Shown piece after piece: positions 27,918 through 37,141 of a DNA stretch of 64,000 bases. Location of the stretch: positions 123,209 through 187,208 of the forward strand of contig NZ_JAADJV010000002.1 in the NCBI RefSeq assembly GCF_011684115.1, written 5' to 3'. A program made the translations under genes and the position numbers. Source of the DNA: Rahnella aceris. Lineage in GTDB: Bacteria; Pseudomonadota; Gammaproteobacteria; Enterobacterales; Enterobacteriaceae. The first letter of the stretch is position 1. Each line of letters begins with the position of its first letter. Under the pieces are notes generated by a model. It was given only the letters and a program-made list of their open reading frames with translations. It had not been told where the DNA came from and searched no databases.

Positions 27918-27937
27918 CCTCCCCTGCGAAGGGGAGG
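27918..27937. repeat. Intergenic GC-rich hairpin repeat, single copy
   Basis: A perfect 8-bp inverted repeat (CCTCCCCT / AGGGGAGG) around GCGA, between hemL and fhuB. The same core occurs twice more, as an inverted pair, at 49339-49467. It resembles the extragenic palindromic elements common in enterobacteria. Confidence 0.75.
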
Positions 27938-28001
27938 AACTAAGGCCGCGTCCAAAGAAAAATCTGCTCTAACATCCCTATTTTCTATTGGCTGAAATTC
28001 T

Positions 28002-29990
28002 CTATCCCGCCTGCTTTCTCAGCAGATAAATAAAGTACGGCGCACCGATAAAGGTGGCGAGCAGACCAGCCGGGATCTGATCCGGGAAGATGATCATCCG
28101 TCCGCACCAGTCCGCAAAGACCATCAGCAACCCGCCGAGAATACTGGCGACCATCCACTGCGGAACCGCCCGGCGAAAGCCCATCATGCGCGCCATATGG
28201 GGTGCCATCAGCCCGACAAAACTCAGCGGCCCGACAGTCAGCGTTGCCGCCGCCGTCATCACCGCCGCCAGCAGTAAAATCGCCAGACGGGTGGGCGTCA
28301 GCGCCAGTCCGACTGATTTTGCGGTCACGCTCCCCAGCGGTAAAATATTTATCCAGCGGCGGCAGAATGGCACAAGAACCATCAGCACCCCGGCCAGAAT
28401 CAGCGTTCGCCAGGCGGCTTCAGCGGATACGGAATAGGTTGAACCTGAAAGCCAGGTCAGCAGGCCACCCATTCGCGGATCGCCGCTCGCCAGCAGCAAC
28501 GTCATCAGCGTGGTGAAAGCGGTACTGAGCGCGATACCGGTCAGTAACATACGTTCGGCCGAAAAACTTCGCAGCCCCGAGGCCACCATAATCACCAGCA
28601 ACGTCAGCGCCGCACCCGCACTGCCCGCAGGCAGCAGCCAGACAAAGGCATCGCCCGGGACGATAAACATCATCACCACCACGCCGGTCGCCGCACCGGA
28701 ACTGATCCCCAGCACTTCCGGGCTGGCCATCGCATTACCGGTCAGTTTTTGGATCAGCACACCGGATGACGCCAGCATAATACCCGCAGCCAGCGCCGCC
28801 ATCACGCGCGGCAAACGCCACGGCAGCAGCGCCTGTAAATCTGCACCGGTGGACCAGCTCCAGCCAGTGGCATTGCGTCCGGCCATCAGTGCAACCATCA
28901 GCCCGAGTAACAGCACGGCGAGCGCCAGTGACATCCAGCGCACCAGATGCTGACGTTCAACCGGTACGTGATCGCCCTGATCCATTGGCGGCGGTGTCAT
29001 GTTATTGCGTAAACGCGGCAGCAGCCATAACAGCAGCGGCGCGCCCACCAGCGCTGTCGCGGCACCGGTCGGAATCTCCATCCAAAATGTGGTGAGGGTT
29101 TGCATCACCTGATCGGTAAGCCAAAGCAGCAGCGCACCGATAACCGGCGCAATGATCAGCCGTGCAGCCAGACGACGTGCACCGAGCATTTTCGCCAGAA
29201 GCGGGGCAAACAGGCCGATAAAACCGATGATCCCGACCGCATTGACCAGTTGCGCACTCATTAAAATCGCCAGCGTCAGCACAGCAAGACGCGCCGCTGA
29301 CAGGCCGAGGCCAAGATTTTTGGCGACGCCATCATCCAGCCCCAGGAGCGTCATCGGACGCTGCAACAGAAACGCCAGCAGCCAGACGATAATCACCCGC
29401 GGCAGCAGGAAGTTCGCGATATCCCAGTCCTGCTGGTTCAGCGCCCCGCTGCTCCACATGTACAGACTTTGCAGGTTCTGGTAGTTGAAGATGCCAATCA
29501 GGCCATTCACCGCTCCGCAATACAAGCCCAGCACCAGACCGGCGAGGATCAGCGTGACCGGTGACATGCGTTTGCCCCAGGCGATGCCGAACACCAGTGC
29601 ACCAATCACCACCGCGCCAGCCATGGCGGCAAACTGCTGGGTGATCATCCCGCCCGGCAGTGCCCACAACGTGGCGACCGTCAGGCCGAGCTGCGCGCCT
29701 GCCGAAACACCCAGCGTCGCGGGCTCTGCCAGCGGATTACGTAATACCTGCTGGAACAGCAAACCAACCAGCCCCAGCCCGGCACCGGCCAGCAAGGCCA
29801 CAGCGACGCGCGGCAGCAGGCTGTAATGGAAAAGCATCTGCTGGACATTATCGATATCAGGCTGCCACAACGCCCCGCGCCACTGCGCATAAGGCAGTTG
29901 CTGATTCAGGTTGTAGAGACTGAGCGCACCGGCGGCCAGCGCCAGCAGAATCAGGAGAGTCAGCGAAACGCTGAATGAACGGCGGTTCAT
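28002..29990 (-). CDS. fhuB: Ferrichrome ABC transporter permease FhuB
   Basis: A 662-residue inner-membrane permease, an internal duplication of two FecCD-type halves (about 1-330 and 350-660), each with around ten membrane helices; each half keeps an EAA-like cytoplasmic loop (for example FIGLFAPLLAKMLGA and FVGLMAPHMARMMG). It passes hydroxamate siderophores from FhuD into the cytoplasm using the ATPase FhuC. The ATG at 29990 overlaps the fhuD stop (ATGA) and gives MNRRSFSVSL; the 60 residues available upstream are just fhuD read in another frame. Last gene of fhuACDB. Confidence 0.95.
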   Translation of the reverse strand: MNRRSFSVSLTLLILLALAAGALSLYNLNQQLPYAQWRGALWQPDIDNVQQMLFHYSLLPRVAVALLAGAGLGLVGLLFQQVLRNPLAEPATLGVSAGAQLGLTVATLWALPGGMITQQFAAMAGAVVIGALVFGIAWGKRMSPVTLILAGLVLGLYCGAVNGLIGIFNYQNLQSLYMWSSGALNQQDWDIANFLLPRVIIVWLLAFLLQRPMTLLGLDDGVAKNLGLGLSAARLAVLTLAILMSAQLVNAVGIIGFIGLFAPLLAKMLGARRLAARLIIAPVIGALLLWLTDQVMQTLTTFWMEIPTGAATALVGAPLLLWLLPRLRNNMTPPPMDQGDHVPVERQHLVRWMSLALAVLLLGLMVALMAGRNATGWSWSTGADLQALLPWRLPRVMAALAAGIMLASSGVLIQKLTGNAMASPEVLGISSGAATGVVVMMFIVPGDAFVWLLPAGSAGAALTLLVIMVASGLRSFSAERMLLTGIALSTAFTTLMTLLLASGDPRMGGLLTWLSGSTYSVSAEAAWRTLILAGVLMVLVPFCRRWINILPLGSVTAKSVGLALTPTRLAILLLAAVMTAAATLTVGPLSFVGLMAPHMARMMGFRRAVPQWMVASILGGLLMVFADWCGRMIIFPDQIPAGLLATFIGAPYFIYLLRKQAG

Positions 29991-30889
29991 ACCGGTTTCC
30001 CCAGAGTGCTGGTGAGAATTTTGCAGAAATTCATCGCGCTGAAGGTTGCACCGTAATACCAGACGGCGGGCACGATGCTGAACTGGTTCGCGCGCACAAA
30101 CGGCATGGATTTCCACAGCGGCGTTTTTGCTACTGCCTCCATCATGTCGGCGTTGTCGTGTTCGAAACACAACACGCGGGCGTTTTTAATACGGGTCAGG
30201 CGCTCGACGCCGACCGATACGCTGCCCCAGAAACTGCCTTCCCCGGCCCAGGCGTTGGTCAGCCCGAGCTCACCCATCACTTCATGGAACATGCTGCCCA
30301 TGCCAAACACCAGAACGTGGCGCGTATCAATAAAGGTGATTAACAGCAGCGGCTGCTGCGCGACCGGCTTCAGTTGTTCGCGGGTTTGCAACAGCGTGTC
30401 ACGGTACAGCTGCAAATGCGTTTCGGCGCGATCCTGTAAACCGAGACGATCCGCCAGTTTATGCAGGGAACTGATGGCCAGATTGAGCGGTTTTGCCGAA
30501 CCGTCATTGGCTTTGACACCCAGAACCGGCGCGATGGATTCGAGCTGACTGGTCGTCGGACCATAACCGGCGGTGATCAGCAGCAGCGAAGGTTTTAGCT
30601 GCTGGATAAGTTCCATATTGGGTTCGGTACGCTGACCGACATCAATCACGCCCGGTGCCAGCGGTGGTTCAACCACCCAGGTGTTGTAATTACGGATATC
30701 GGCAATCGCCAGCGGCATCACGCCGAGTGCGATCAGCAGTTCAGCCGGTAACCATTCGAGAGCAATAATGCGGCTGAGATCGGGACGCGATGCCGACAGC
30801 GCAGGCACCGAGGTCAGCAACGGAGAAAGCGCCATCATCTGCAACAGACGACGACGGGTGATTCCGGAAAAATTTGAAATATCAGACAT
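29987..30889 (-). CDS. fhuD: Ferrichrome-binding periplasmic protein FhuD
   Basis: A 300-residue periplasmic binding protein for hydroxamate siderophores. The N-terminus has an Arg-rich segment before a hydrophobic stretch (GITRRRLLQMMALSPLL), consistent with a Tat-type signal, ending near LSA. The cluster III binding fold follows: RIIALEWLPAELLIALGV, a long linking helix, and VWYYGATFSAMNF near the C-terminus as in E. coli FhuD. One base separates its start from the fhuC stop, and its stop overlaps fhuB. Confidence 0.94.
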   Translation of the reverse strand: MSDISNFSGITRRRLLQMMALSPLLTSVPALSASRPDLSRIIALEWLPAELLIALGVMPLAIADIRNYNTWVVEPPLAPGVIDVGQRTEPNMELIQQLKPSLLLITAGYGPTTSQLESIAPVLGVKANDGSAKPLNLAISSLHKLADRLGLQDRAETHLQLYRDTLLQTREQLKPVAQQPLLLITFIDTRHVLVFGMGSMFHEVMGELGLTNAWAGEGSFWGSVSVGVERLTRIKNARVLCFEHDNADMMEAVAKTPLWKSMPFVRANQFSIVPAVWYYGATFSAMNFCKILTSTLGKPV

Positions 30890-30890
30890 A

Positions 30891-31703
30891 TCAGTATACG
30901 AAGCTCACCGGCGCGCCACCCGCAGGATGCGGCAGAATACCCATCGGAATGCCATAAATCTGTTCCAGTACATCGCCGCGCATCATCTCTTCCGGCGCGC
31001 CCTGGGCAATCATTTCACCACCGCGCAGCGCCATCAGTTGATCGCAATAGCGGGCAGCCATGTTCAGATCATGCAGCACGGCGATCACGGTTAAGCCCTT
31101 CTCACGGCTCAGACGCTGGATCAAGGCCAGCACATCTTTCTGATGGGCGATATCCAGCGCAGAGGTCGGTTCATCGAGCAGCAGGCAACGGCTGTCCTGC
31201 GCCACCATCATCGCCAGCCAGGCACGCTGACGTTCGCCGCCGGAGAGGCTGTCCACCAGACGCCGGGCGAACGGTTTGAGGCCGACCAGCGCAATGGCTT
31301 CTTCGACCTTTTCTTTATCCTGATGTTTGAAACGACCCAGTGCGCCGTGCCACGGATAGCGGCCAATCGCCACCAGTTCCTGCACGGTCATGCCTTCTGC
31401 GGCGGGGAGTTGCTGCGGCAAATAGGCAACCTGACGCGCAAAAGCTTTGCTGTCCCACTGCGCCAGCGGCGTGTCATTGAGGTAAATCGTTCCAGATGTC
31501 GCAGACTGATGCCGCCCGAGCATTTTTAATAACGTCGACTTTCCTGACCCGTTGTGACCAATCAGGCCACACACTTTCCCCTGCGCAAAGGTCAGGGATA
31601 ATGGCGCGAGAAGCGTGCGTCCCGGGACGCTGAAACTCACGTCCTGCAGGCGGAAGACGCTGTCTGGCAGCGGGGAAGACGGATGTACGTTGTTATCAGG
31701 CAT
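30891..31703 (-). CDS. fhuC: Ferrichrome ABC transporter ATPase FhuC
   Basis: A 270-residue ATP-binding subunit. Walker A GHNGSGKST, Q-loop PQQLPAAEGMT, signature LSGGERQR, Walker B CLLLDEP and the switch His in VLHDLNMA are all present. The C-terminus (GIPMGILPHPAGGAPVSFVY) matches E. coli FhuC. The ATG at 31703 gives a length close to E. coli (265); a GTG 45 bases upstream would add 15 residues with no support. Second gene of fhuACDB, 95 bases after fhuA. Confidence 0.94.
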   Translation of the reverse strand: MPDNNVHPSSPLPDSVFRLQDVSFSVPGRTLLAPLSLTFAQGKVCGLIGHNGSGKSTLLKMLGRHQSATSGTIYLNDTPLAQWDSKAFARQVAYLPQQLPAAEGMTVQELVAIGRYPWHGALGRFKHQDKEKVEEAIALVGLKPFARRLVDSLSGGERQRAWLAMMVAQDSRCLLLDEPTSALDIAHQKDVLALIQRLSREKGLTVIAVLHDLNMAARYCDQLMALRGGEMIAQGAPEEMMRGDVLEQIYGIPMGILPHPAGGAPVSFVY

Positions 31704-31798
31704 AAGATTTTCTACGTCGACATCGGGTTGAGAACAGGAAACGGGCACGACCTGCGTGCCCGGATTTTAGTGCTTACATACTGACTATTCGAAGACTC

Positions 31799-34021
31799 TT
31801 AAAAACGGAAGGTTGCGGTGGCAACCACCTGACGCTCCGCGCCCCAGTAACAGGCGTAATCGCGGTAGCAGCTTGCCACATACTCGCGATCCAGCAGGTT
31901 ATTGACGTTCACGCCAACGGAAGAGCCCGGCAGACCAAAGCGTGCGAGATCGTATTTGATCGTCGCATCAACCAGTGTGTAACCGGCAACATTAAAGGCT
32001 TCGTTAGTCTTATCGCCCGTCGTGTAGAAGCTGGAGGTTGAACCGAAGTAACGAACGCCGGAACCCACAGTCAGACCGCTCAGTGCAGTTTCGTGGAAGG
32101 TGTAATCCGCCCACAGTGATGCCATGTTCGCAGGCACTTCAGCAGGACGCTTGCCTTCATAAGCAAGGTCGTGCGTGTACTTCGCATCGGTATAGGTGTA
32201 AGACGCCGTCATGTTGATGTTGGCGTTGAGTGCGGCTTTCGCTTCCAGTTCCAGACCACGGGAACGAATTTCACCTGACTGAACGCTGAAGGTATTCGTC
32301 TGATCGGTAGGATCGTTGGTCAGGTTTTTGGTTTTCGTCAGCTGATATACGGCCGCCGTCAGACTGATCGGACGATCGTTCGGAATGTATTTCACACCCG
32401 CTTCGTACTGTTTACCGATTGATGGATCAAACGGCTTCCCATTCTTGTTAGAACCCGCTGTCGGTTCAAAGGATTCGCTGTAGCTGAAGTACGGGGAGAT
32501 GCCGTTATCAAACAGATAATTCAGACCGCCGCGCCAGGTAAACTGTTGGTCATTAATTTGCGTAGCGCTGTTGCTTGAACGGGTAAACGTCGAGCTTTTT
32601 GCGAAATCGTAACGACCGCCGACGGTCAGGATCCACTTGTTCCATTCCGCCTGATCCTGTGCGTACAGACCGGTTTGCTCCTGACGGTTGAGAACTTCAT
32701 ACGGGAAGTACAAGGACACATTACTGTTGCCGTACTGCGGGTTGCTCATGTTCAGATTACTGGCGGAACCATAATCGGCATCAATGTCGTTACGCATACG
32801 CATGTAATCCACACCCATCAGCAAGGTGTGATCGACATCTGCGGTGGCAAATTTAGCCTGCGCCTGGGTATCCACATCGAAGTTAGCCAGTTTCTCTTTT
32901 GACTGAACGTACGCGCGGCTCATCACGCCATTCCCGACATAACCGGTGCCGTAAACGCCTTTGTATTGGGTATCGAGTTTGGTGTAACGCAGGTTCTGAC
33001 GCACGGTCCAGGTGTCGTTAAAGCCGTGTTCGAAGCTGTAACCGACCATTTTCTGGTTGCGGGACATCTTGTTGCTTTCTTCGCCTTCGTTGAAGTCGGT
33101 CGGCAACTTGTGTGCTTTTCCGTTGGCGTCGTAATACGGCACCACGGTGCCCTGACGCGGTAACCAGCCGTAGAAACCGGCATCCGGATCGTTCTGGAAG
33201 TTGCTCAGGAAAGTGAAGCTGGTTTTATCATCAGGACGCCAGGTGAAAGACGGCGCGATACCGTAGCGTTTCTCTTTCGCCATCTCCTGCTGAGTATCCT
33301 GGCTGTGCGCCACGCCGGTCAGACGGTAGGAATACACGCCCGCGTCGTCGATGGCGTCGCTGAAATCAAAGCCGGTCTGGTACAGGTTGTCTGTACCCAT
33401 TTTGAACTGCACTTCTTTCAGCGGTTCAGTGGTCGGGCGTTTACTGACCATGCTGACTACACCGCCCGGATTACTCTTACCGTACAGAACGGAAGACGGC
33501 CCGCGCAGCACTTCAACACGCTCGAGCATGTACGGATCCATCGACACTTCAGAATAGTTGTCACCCTGAAGTTTGATGCCATCGAGATACTGGTTGGTGT
33601 TCACCGATGTGAAACCGCGGATAGCGATCGCATCATAGGTGGAGGAACTGCCACGGCTGGCGAAAACGCCCGGCGTGTAGCCTAAGGCTTCTTTTACTGA
33701 AGCAGGCTGTTTCATGTCCATTTCTTCACGGGTCACCACGGAAATAGATTGTGGCGTTTTCACCAGTGGCGTGTCGGTTTTTGTGCCGGTCGCGCTGTGT
33801 TTTGCCGCGATAGTGGCCGCCGGCCCCCACGCAGATTCGGGTGCCGCTTCGGCCATTGCCGAGCTGGTCACGTTTATAGTGTCTTCTTTTGCCGGGGCTT
33901 TGGTGGCTGCACTCGCATAAAACGCGGCAGAGCCCAGCGCAGCGGCGAGGGTTAAAGCTAACGTCCGGCGCTTAAATGCACCTTTTTGGACTGAAGTTGA
34001 AAGCGAGCATTGAGAAGCCAT
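31799..34021 (-). CDS. fhuA: Ferrichrome outer-membrane receptor FhuA
   Basis: A 740-residue TonB-dependent receptor for ferrichrome; in E. coli also the receptor of phages T1, T5 and phi80. Signal peptide ending ASA, TonB box region DTINVTSS, plug domain (about 70-190; TPQSISVVTREEMDMKQPASVKEALGYTPGV, VLRGPSSVLYGKSNPGGVVSMVSKRP) and a 22-strand barrel ending in the terminal Phe of ATATFRF. The ATG at 34021 gives MASQCSLS with a normal signal; the 24-residue upstream extension crosses the Fur box region and is not supported. First gene of the fhuACDB operon. Confidence 0.95.
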   Translation of the reverse strand: MASQCSLSTSVQKGAFKRRTLALTLAAALGSAAFYASAATKAPAKEDTINVTSSAMAEAAPESAWGPAATIAAKHSATGTKTDTPLVKTPQSISVVTREEMDMKQPASVKEALGYTPGVFASRGSSSTYDAIAIRGFTSVNTNQYLDGIKLQGDNYSEVSMDPYMLERVEVLRGPSSVLYGKSNPGGVVSMVSKRPTTEPLKEVQFKMGTDNLYQTGFDFSDAIDDAGVYSYRLTGVAHSQDTQQEMAKEKRYGIAPSFTWRPDDKTSFTFLSNFQNDPDAGFYGWLPRQGTVVPYYDANGKAHKLPTDFNEGEESNKMSRNQKMVGYSFEHGFNDTWTVRQNLRYTKLDTQYKGVYGTGYVGNGVMSRAYVQSKEKLANFDVDTQAQAKFATADVDHTLLMGVDYMRMRNDIDADYGSASNLNMSNPQYGNSNVSLYFPYEVLNRQEQTGLYAQDQAEWNKWILTVGGRYDFAKSSTFTRSSNSATQINDQQFTWRGGLNYLFDNGISPYFSYSESFEPTAGSNKNGKPFDPSIGKQYEAGVKYIPNDRPISLTAAVYQLTKTKNLTNDPTDQTNTFSVQSGEIRSRGLELEAKAALNANINMTASYTYTDAKYTHDLAYEGKRPAEVPANMASLWADYTFHETALSGLTVGSGVRYFGSTSSFYTTGDKTNEAFNVAGYTLVDATIKYDLARFGLPGSSVGVNVNNLLDREYVASCYRDYACYWGAERQVVATATFRF

Positions 34022-34056
34022 TGCATAATCTCTGGAAGAGTAATGGGAATGTAAAC

Positions 34057-34075
34057 GATAATTATTATTATGAAC
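34057..34075 (-). promoter_or_regulatory. Fur box upstream of fhuA
   Basis: On the minus strand the 19 bases contain ATAAT-A-ATAAT-T-AT, agreeing with about 14 of 19 positions of the Fur consensus GATAATGATAATCATTATC. Centred about 45 bases before the fhuA ATG, where iron-dependent repression of the operon is expected. Confidence 0.7.
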
Positions 34076-34261
34076 GTTGCATATTATGCTCAATGCTTAC
34101 GCGGCTGCAAGCCTATTTAATGCATGGCTTTTCCGAATGAATAAAAAGTATCCTCATGTTAAACGTGGGTAAAAACGCTTATAAATTAAACGGGGATGAA
34201 TGTGACTTGCTTGCTGGAAATGTGAAATGGGGTAGGTAAATTTGGATTAAGAATGACAAAT

Positions 34262-34294
34262 AAAAAAGGGCGCAATTTTCATTGCGCCCTTTTT
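34262..34294 (-). terminator. Rho-independent terminator of mrcB (bidirectional shape)
   Basis: A stem of at least 12 bp (AAAGGGCGCAAT / ATTGCGCCCTTT) with a four-base loop and A/T runs on both sides. It lies 24 bases after the mrcB stop. Confidence 0.92.
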
Positions 34295-34317
34295 AGCTTT
34301 ACGAAATCAATTAATTA

Positions 34318-36951
34318 TCAGTTGCCTGAGCCAAACATATCCTTGATCCAGCCCGCCACGCCGTTGCTGTCTTTCTTCTCATCCTGAGATTGTGGCTGTT
34401 GCTGCTGTCCGGATTGCTGCTGTTGTTGTTGCTGTTGCTGTTGCTGCTGGATCTGTTGTTGCTGTTGCTGAACAGCGCTCACAGAAGCCTGACACATGGC
34501 GTCCGGTGAATCAGTCCAGACCGGGATTGAACGCACCGCGCCACTGCCGCCCAGCAAGCCGCCGCTGTTGCCACAGACAAAGTTACCGCTGCCATCAATA
34601 TTCATCGTACTGATGCCTTCCGGCATTTGCAGATCCAGGGGCTGAGGTGTGCCGTTTTCCAGATACCGTCCGTAAAGCACCAGCGCACCGGTAGAACCCC
34701 ACAGTTTGGACGGGCCGTTGTTGTCGCGGCCTACCCAGGTGATCGCTACCTGATTGCCATCGATACCGGCAAACCAGCTGTCACGCAGTTCGTTCGACGT
34801 ACCGGTTTTCGCCGCCAGATGCAGTTTCGGGAACTTGTTCGCCAGTGCGCGCGAGGTCCCTTCCTGCACTACCTGCTGCATGGCATACAACGTCAGATAC
34901 GCTGCCTGAGAAGGGATCACGCGCACAGCCTGCGGGAAGCTCTGATAGAGCACGGTGCCGTCTTCCGCAATTACCGAGCGCACCGCAGACAGTGGCGCTT
35001 TGTTGCCGCCACTGGCAATGGTCTGGTATTCCTGCGCAACTTCCATTGGCGTTAACGCAATCGCACCCAGCAACATTGATGGCGTCTGGTTCAGCGACTC
35101 TTTAGGGATCCCCAGATCAATCAGCGTCTTGGTGATGTTGTCGAGACCAACGGCCATCCCCAGATTGACTGTCGGGACGTTCATCGAGCGCGCCAGGGCA
35201 TCCACCAACAGAACCTGACCGCGGAACTGATGGTCATCGTTTTTCGGCGACCATGTCTGACCATTTGCCAGTTTCAACGTCAGCGGCTGATCGGCAAGGA
35301 TGGTATTGAGCCGGTATTTATCCGGCTGAGACAACGCGGTCAGATAGGTCGCCGGTTTCGCCAGCGAGCCGACCTGACGTCGCGCCTGCATCGCACGGTT
35401 GAAGCCCGCGAACTGCGTTTCCGCGCCGCCGACCATCGCCCGCACTTCACCGGTATAACGGTCAACCACCACCATCGCCGTCTCGATATCATTCAAACCG
35501 CTTTTCTTGCGCAGTAACGGAATGCCTTCCTCGACCGCTTTTTCCGCCGCATCCTGAGAAATCGGATCCAGCGTGGTGAAGATTTTCACCCCGGACATAT
35601 CCTGAACTTTATCGCCCAGTTTGGCCTGCAGTTCCTGACGCACCATCTGCATAAACGCAGGCTGCGGCGAAATCACCCCGCCTTTCGGCTGCACGCCCAG
35701 CGGACGCGCGCTGAGCATGTCATACAGTTCCTGATCGATAACTTTCTGATCAACCAGCAAACGCAGCACCAGATTACGACGCTGCAAGGCCATTTGCGGA
35801 TTACGCCACGGGTTGTACAGCGAGGCACCTTTCACCATACCCACCAGCAATGCCTGCTGATCCAGACTCAGTTCGTTCACCGGACGGCCAAAGTAATACA
35901 GGCTTGCCAGCGGGAAACCGCGGATTTGATCAGAACCGCTCTGGCCGAGATACACTTCGTTCAGATACAGCTCAAGAATGCGGTCTTTGCTGTAATCTGC
36001 ATCCAGCAGGATCGCCATCACCGCTTCACGCGCTTTACGGCTCAGCGAACGTTCGTTGGTCAGGAACAGGTTTTTCACCAACTGTTGCGTCAGCGTTGAC
36101 CCCCCCTGCACCGCATGACCGGCGGTGAGGTTAGCCACCACGGCACGACCGATGGAATAGAAGTTGATACCGTCATGCTCATAGAAATGACGGTCTTCCG
36201 TGGCCAGCAGCGTATCGACCAGCAAATCAGGGAAGCCGGAACGTGGCACGAACAGACGCTGTTCACCGTTGGCGTTAGACGCCTGCAACATAGTGATCAG
36301 ACGCGGATCGAGGCGGAACAGACCAAAATCACGCTGGTTATCCAGGTTTTTAATCTCGGAAAGACTGTTGCCGTCAAACATCAGGCGGGCGTTGACCTGC
36401 CCTTCTTTTCCTTCCGGAAAATCAAACGGACGGCGCAGCAAATCAATGTAATTCGCGTGAACCGTAAACTCGCCCGGACGGGTGATGCGCGTCACTTCGC
36501 GATACTGCGTGCCTTCCAGCAATCCGACCATTTCAGCTTTGCTGATTTGCATGTCCGGCTCAAGATTGACCTGACGGCCATACACCGCCGCAGGTAACTG
36601 CCAGACTTTGCCGCCATCGATGCGGTCATGAATTTGCTTGTTGAGATAAACCGCGTAAATCCCCAGCAAAATCAGGAAGACGACAAACAATTTGACTAAT
36701 AACCAGAACAGACGGCGCCTGGCGCTTTTCTTCCCGCCTTTGTTCGCTTTACGCGGCGGGGCTTTACGGCTCATGCGTGACTCCCGTTCTTCTTCGTAGT
36801 CATCATCATCCTCATACTCGTCATCGATTTCCTCTTCGTATTCTTCGTAGTCGTCATCCCGGCGGCTACGGCGAACGGGACGAGCCCGCGCAGGCTTGCG
36901 CCCGGCAGGTTTACCTTTACGGCCAATCGGCTCGCGATCATCGCCAGACAT
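34318..36951 (-). CDS. mrcB: Penicillin-binding protein 1B
   Basis: An 877-residue bifunctional peptidoglycan synthase in the inner membrane. Order: long acidic/Tyr-rich and Arg/Lys-rich cytoplasmic tail (1-80), one TM helix (about 82-105), UB2H domain (about 110-200), GT51 glycosyltransferase with the catalytic Glu in [14 protein letters not shown], and transpeptidase with active-site Ser in GSLAKP, SMN and KTGTS. The C-terminal tail beyond about residue 815 has some 30 glutamines, mostly in unbroken runs, unlike E. coli PBP1b. Start ATG at 36951 gives [12 protein letters not shown] as in relatives. Confidence 0.96.
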   Translation of the reverse strand: MSGDDREPIGRKGKPAGRKPARARPVRRSRRDDDYEEYEEEIDDEYEDDDDYEEERESRMSRKAPPRKANKGGKKSARRRLFWLLVKLFVVFLILLGIYAVYLNKQIHDRIDGGKVWQLPAAVYGRQVNLEPDMQISKAEMVGLLEGTQYREVTRITRPGEFTVHANYIDLLRRPFDFPEGKEGQVNARLMFDGNSLSEIKNLDNQRDFGLFRLDPRLITMLQASNANGEQRLFVPRSGFPDLLVDTLLATEDRHFYEHDGINFYSIGRAVVANLTAGHAVQGGSTLTQQLVKNLFLTNERSLSRKAREAVMAILLDADYSKDRILELYLNEVYLGQSGSDQIRGFPLASLYYFGRPVNELSLDQQALLVGMVKGASLYNPWRNPQMALQRRNLVLRLLVDQKVIDQELYDMLSARPLGVQPKGGVISPQPAFMQMVRQELQAKLGDKVQDMSGVKIFTTLDPISQDAAEKAVEEGIPLLRKKSGLNDIETAMVVVDRYTGEVRAMVGGAETQFAGFNRAMQARRQVGSLAKPATYLTALSQPDKYRLNTILADQPLTLKLANGQTWSPKNDDHQFRGQVLLVDALARSMNVPTVNLGMAVGLDNITKTLIDLGIPKESLNQTPSMLLGAIALTPMEVAQEYQTIASGGNKAPLSAVRSVIAEDGTVLYQSFPQAVRVIPSQAAYLTLYAMQQVVQEGTSRALANKFPKLHLAAKTGTSNELRDSWFAGIDGNQVAITWVGRDNNGPSKLWGSTGALVLYGRYLENGTPQPLDLQMPEGISTMNIDGSGNFVCGNSGGLLGGSGAVRSIPVWTDSPDAMCQASVSAVQQQQQQIQQQQQQQQQQQQSGQQQQPQSQDEKKDSNGVAGWIKDMFGSGN

Positions 36952-37141
36952 CAGTCAATCTCCCAACGTGCTGCTGTGTTCGTCATAATGATTCTGCTTA
37001 GCTGAGTCATTTTCATTTTTGATTTCAAATGGATAGTCTATCTGGCCTGAAGTTCAGGCCGCAAGGCGCTTACTCTGTGCCCCGCTTTATGTTTCGCCCA
37101 GAAGAAATGTCTGAAAAATTGTTCTTTCCATGCACATTTCA

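Noticed and set aside
29991..30170. 60-residue N-terminal extension of FhuB
   Set aside because: The segment lies wholly inside fhuD in another frame; the ATG at 29990 overlapping the fhuD stop gives the family N-terminus.
34392..34613. Plus-strand Ala/Val-rich ORF
   Set aside because: Antisense of the polyglutamine tail of PBP1b; no ribosome binding site and no family similarity.
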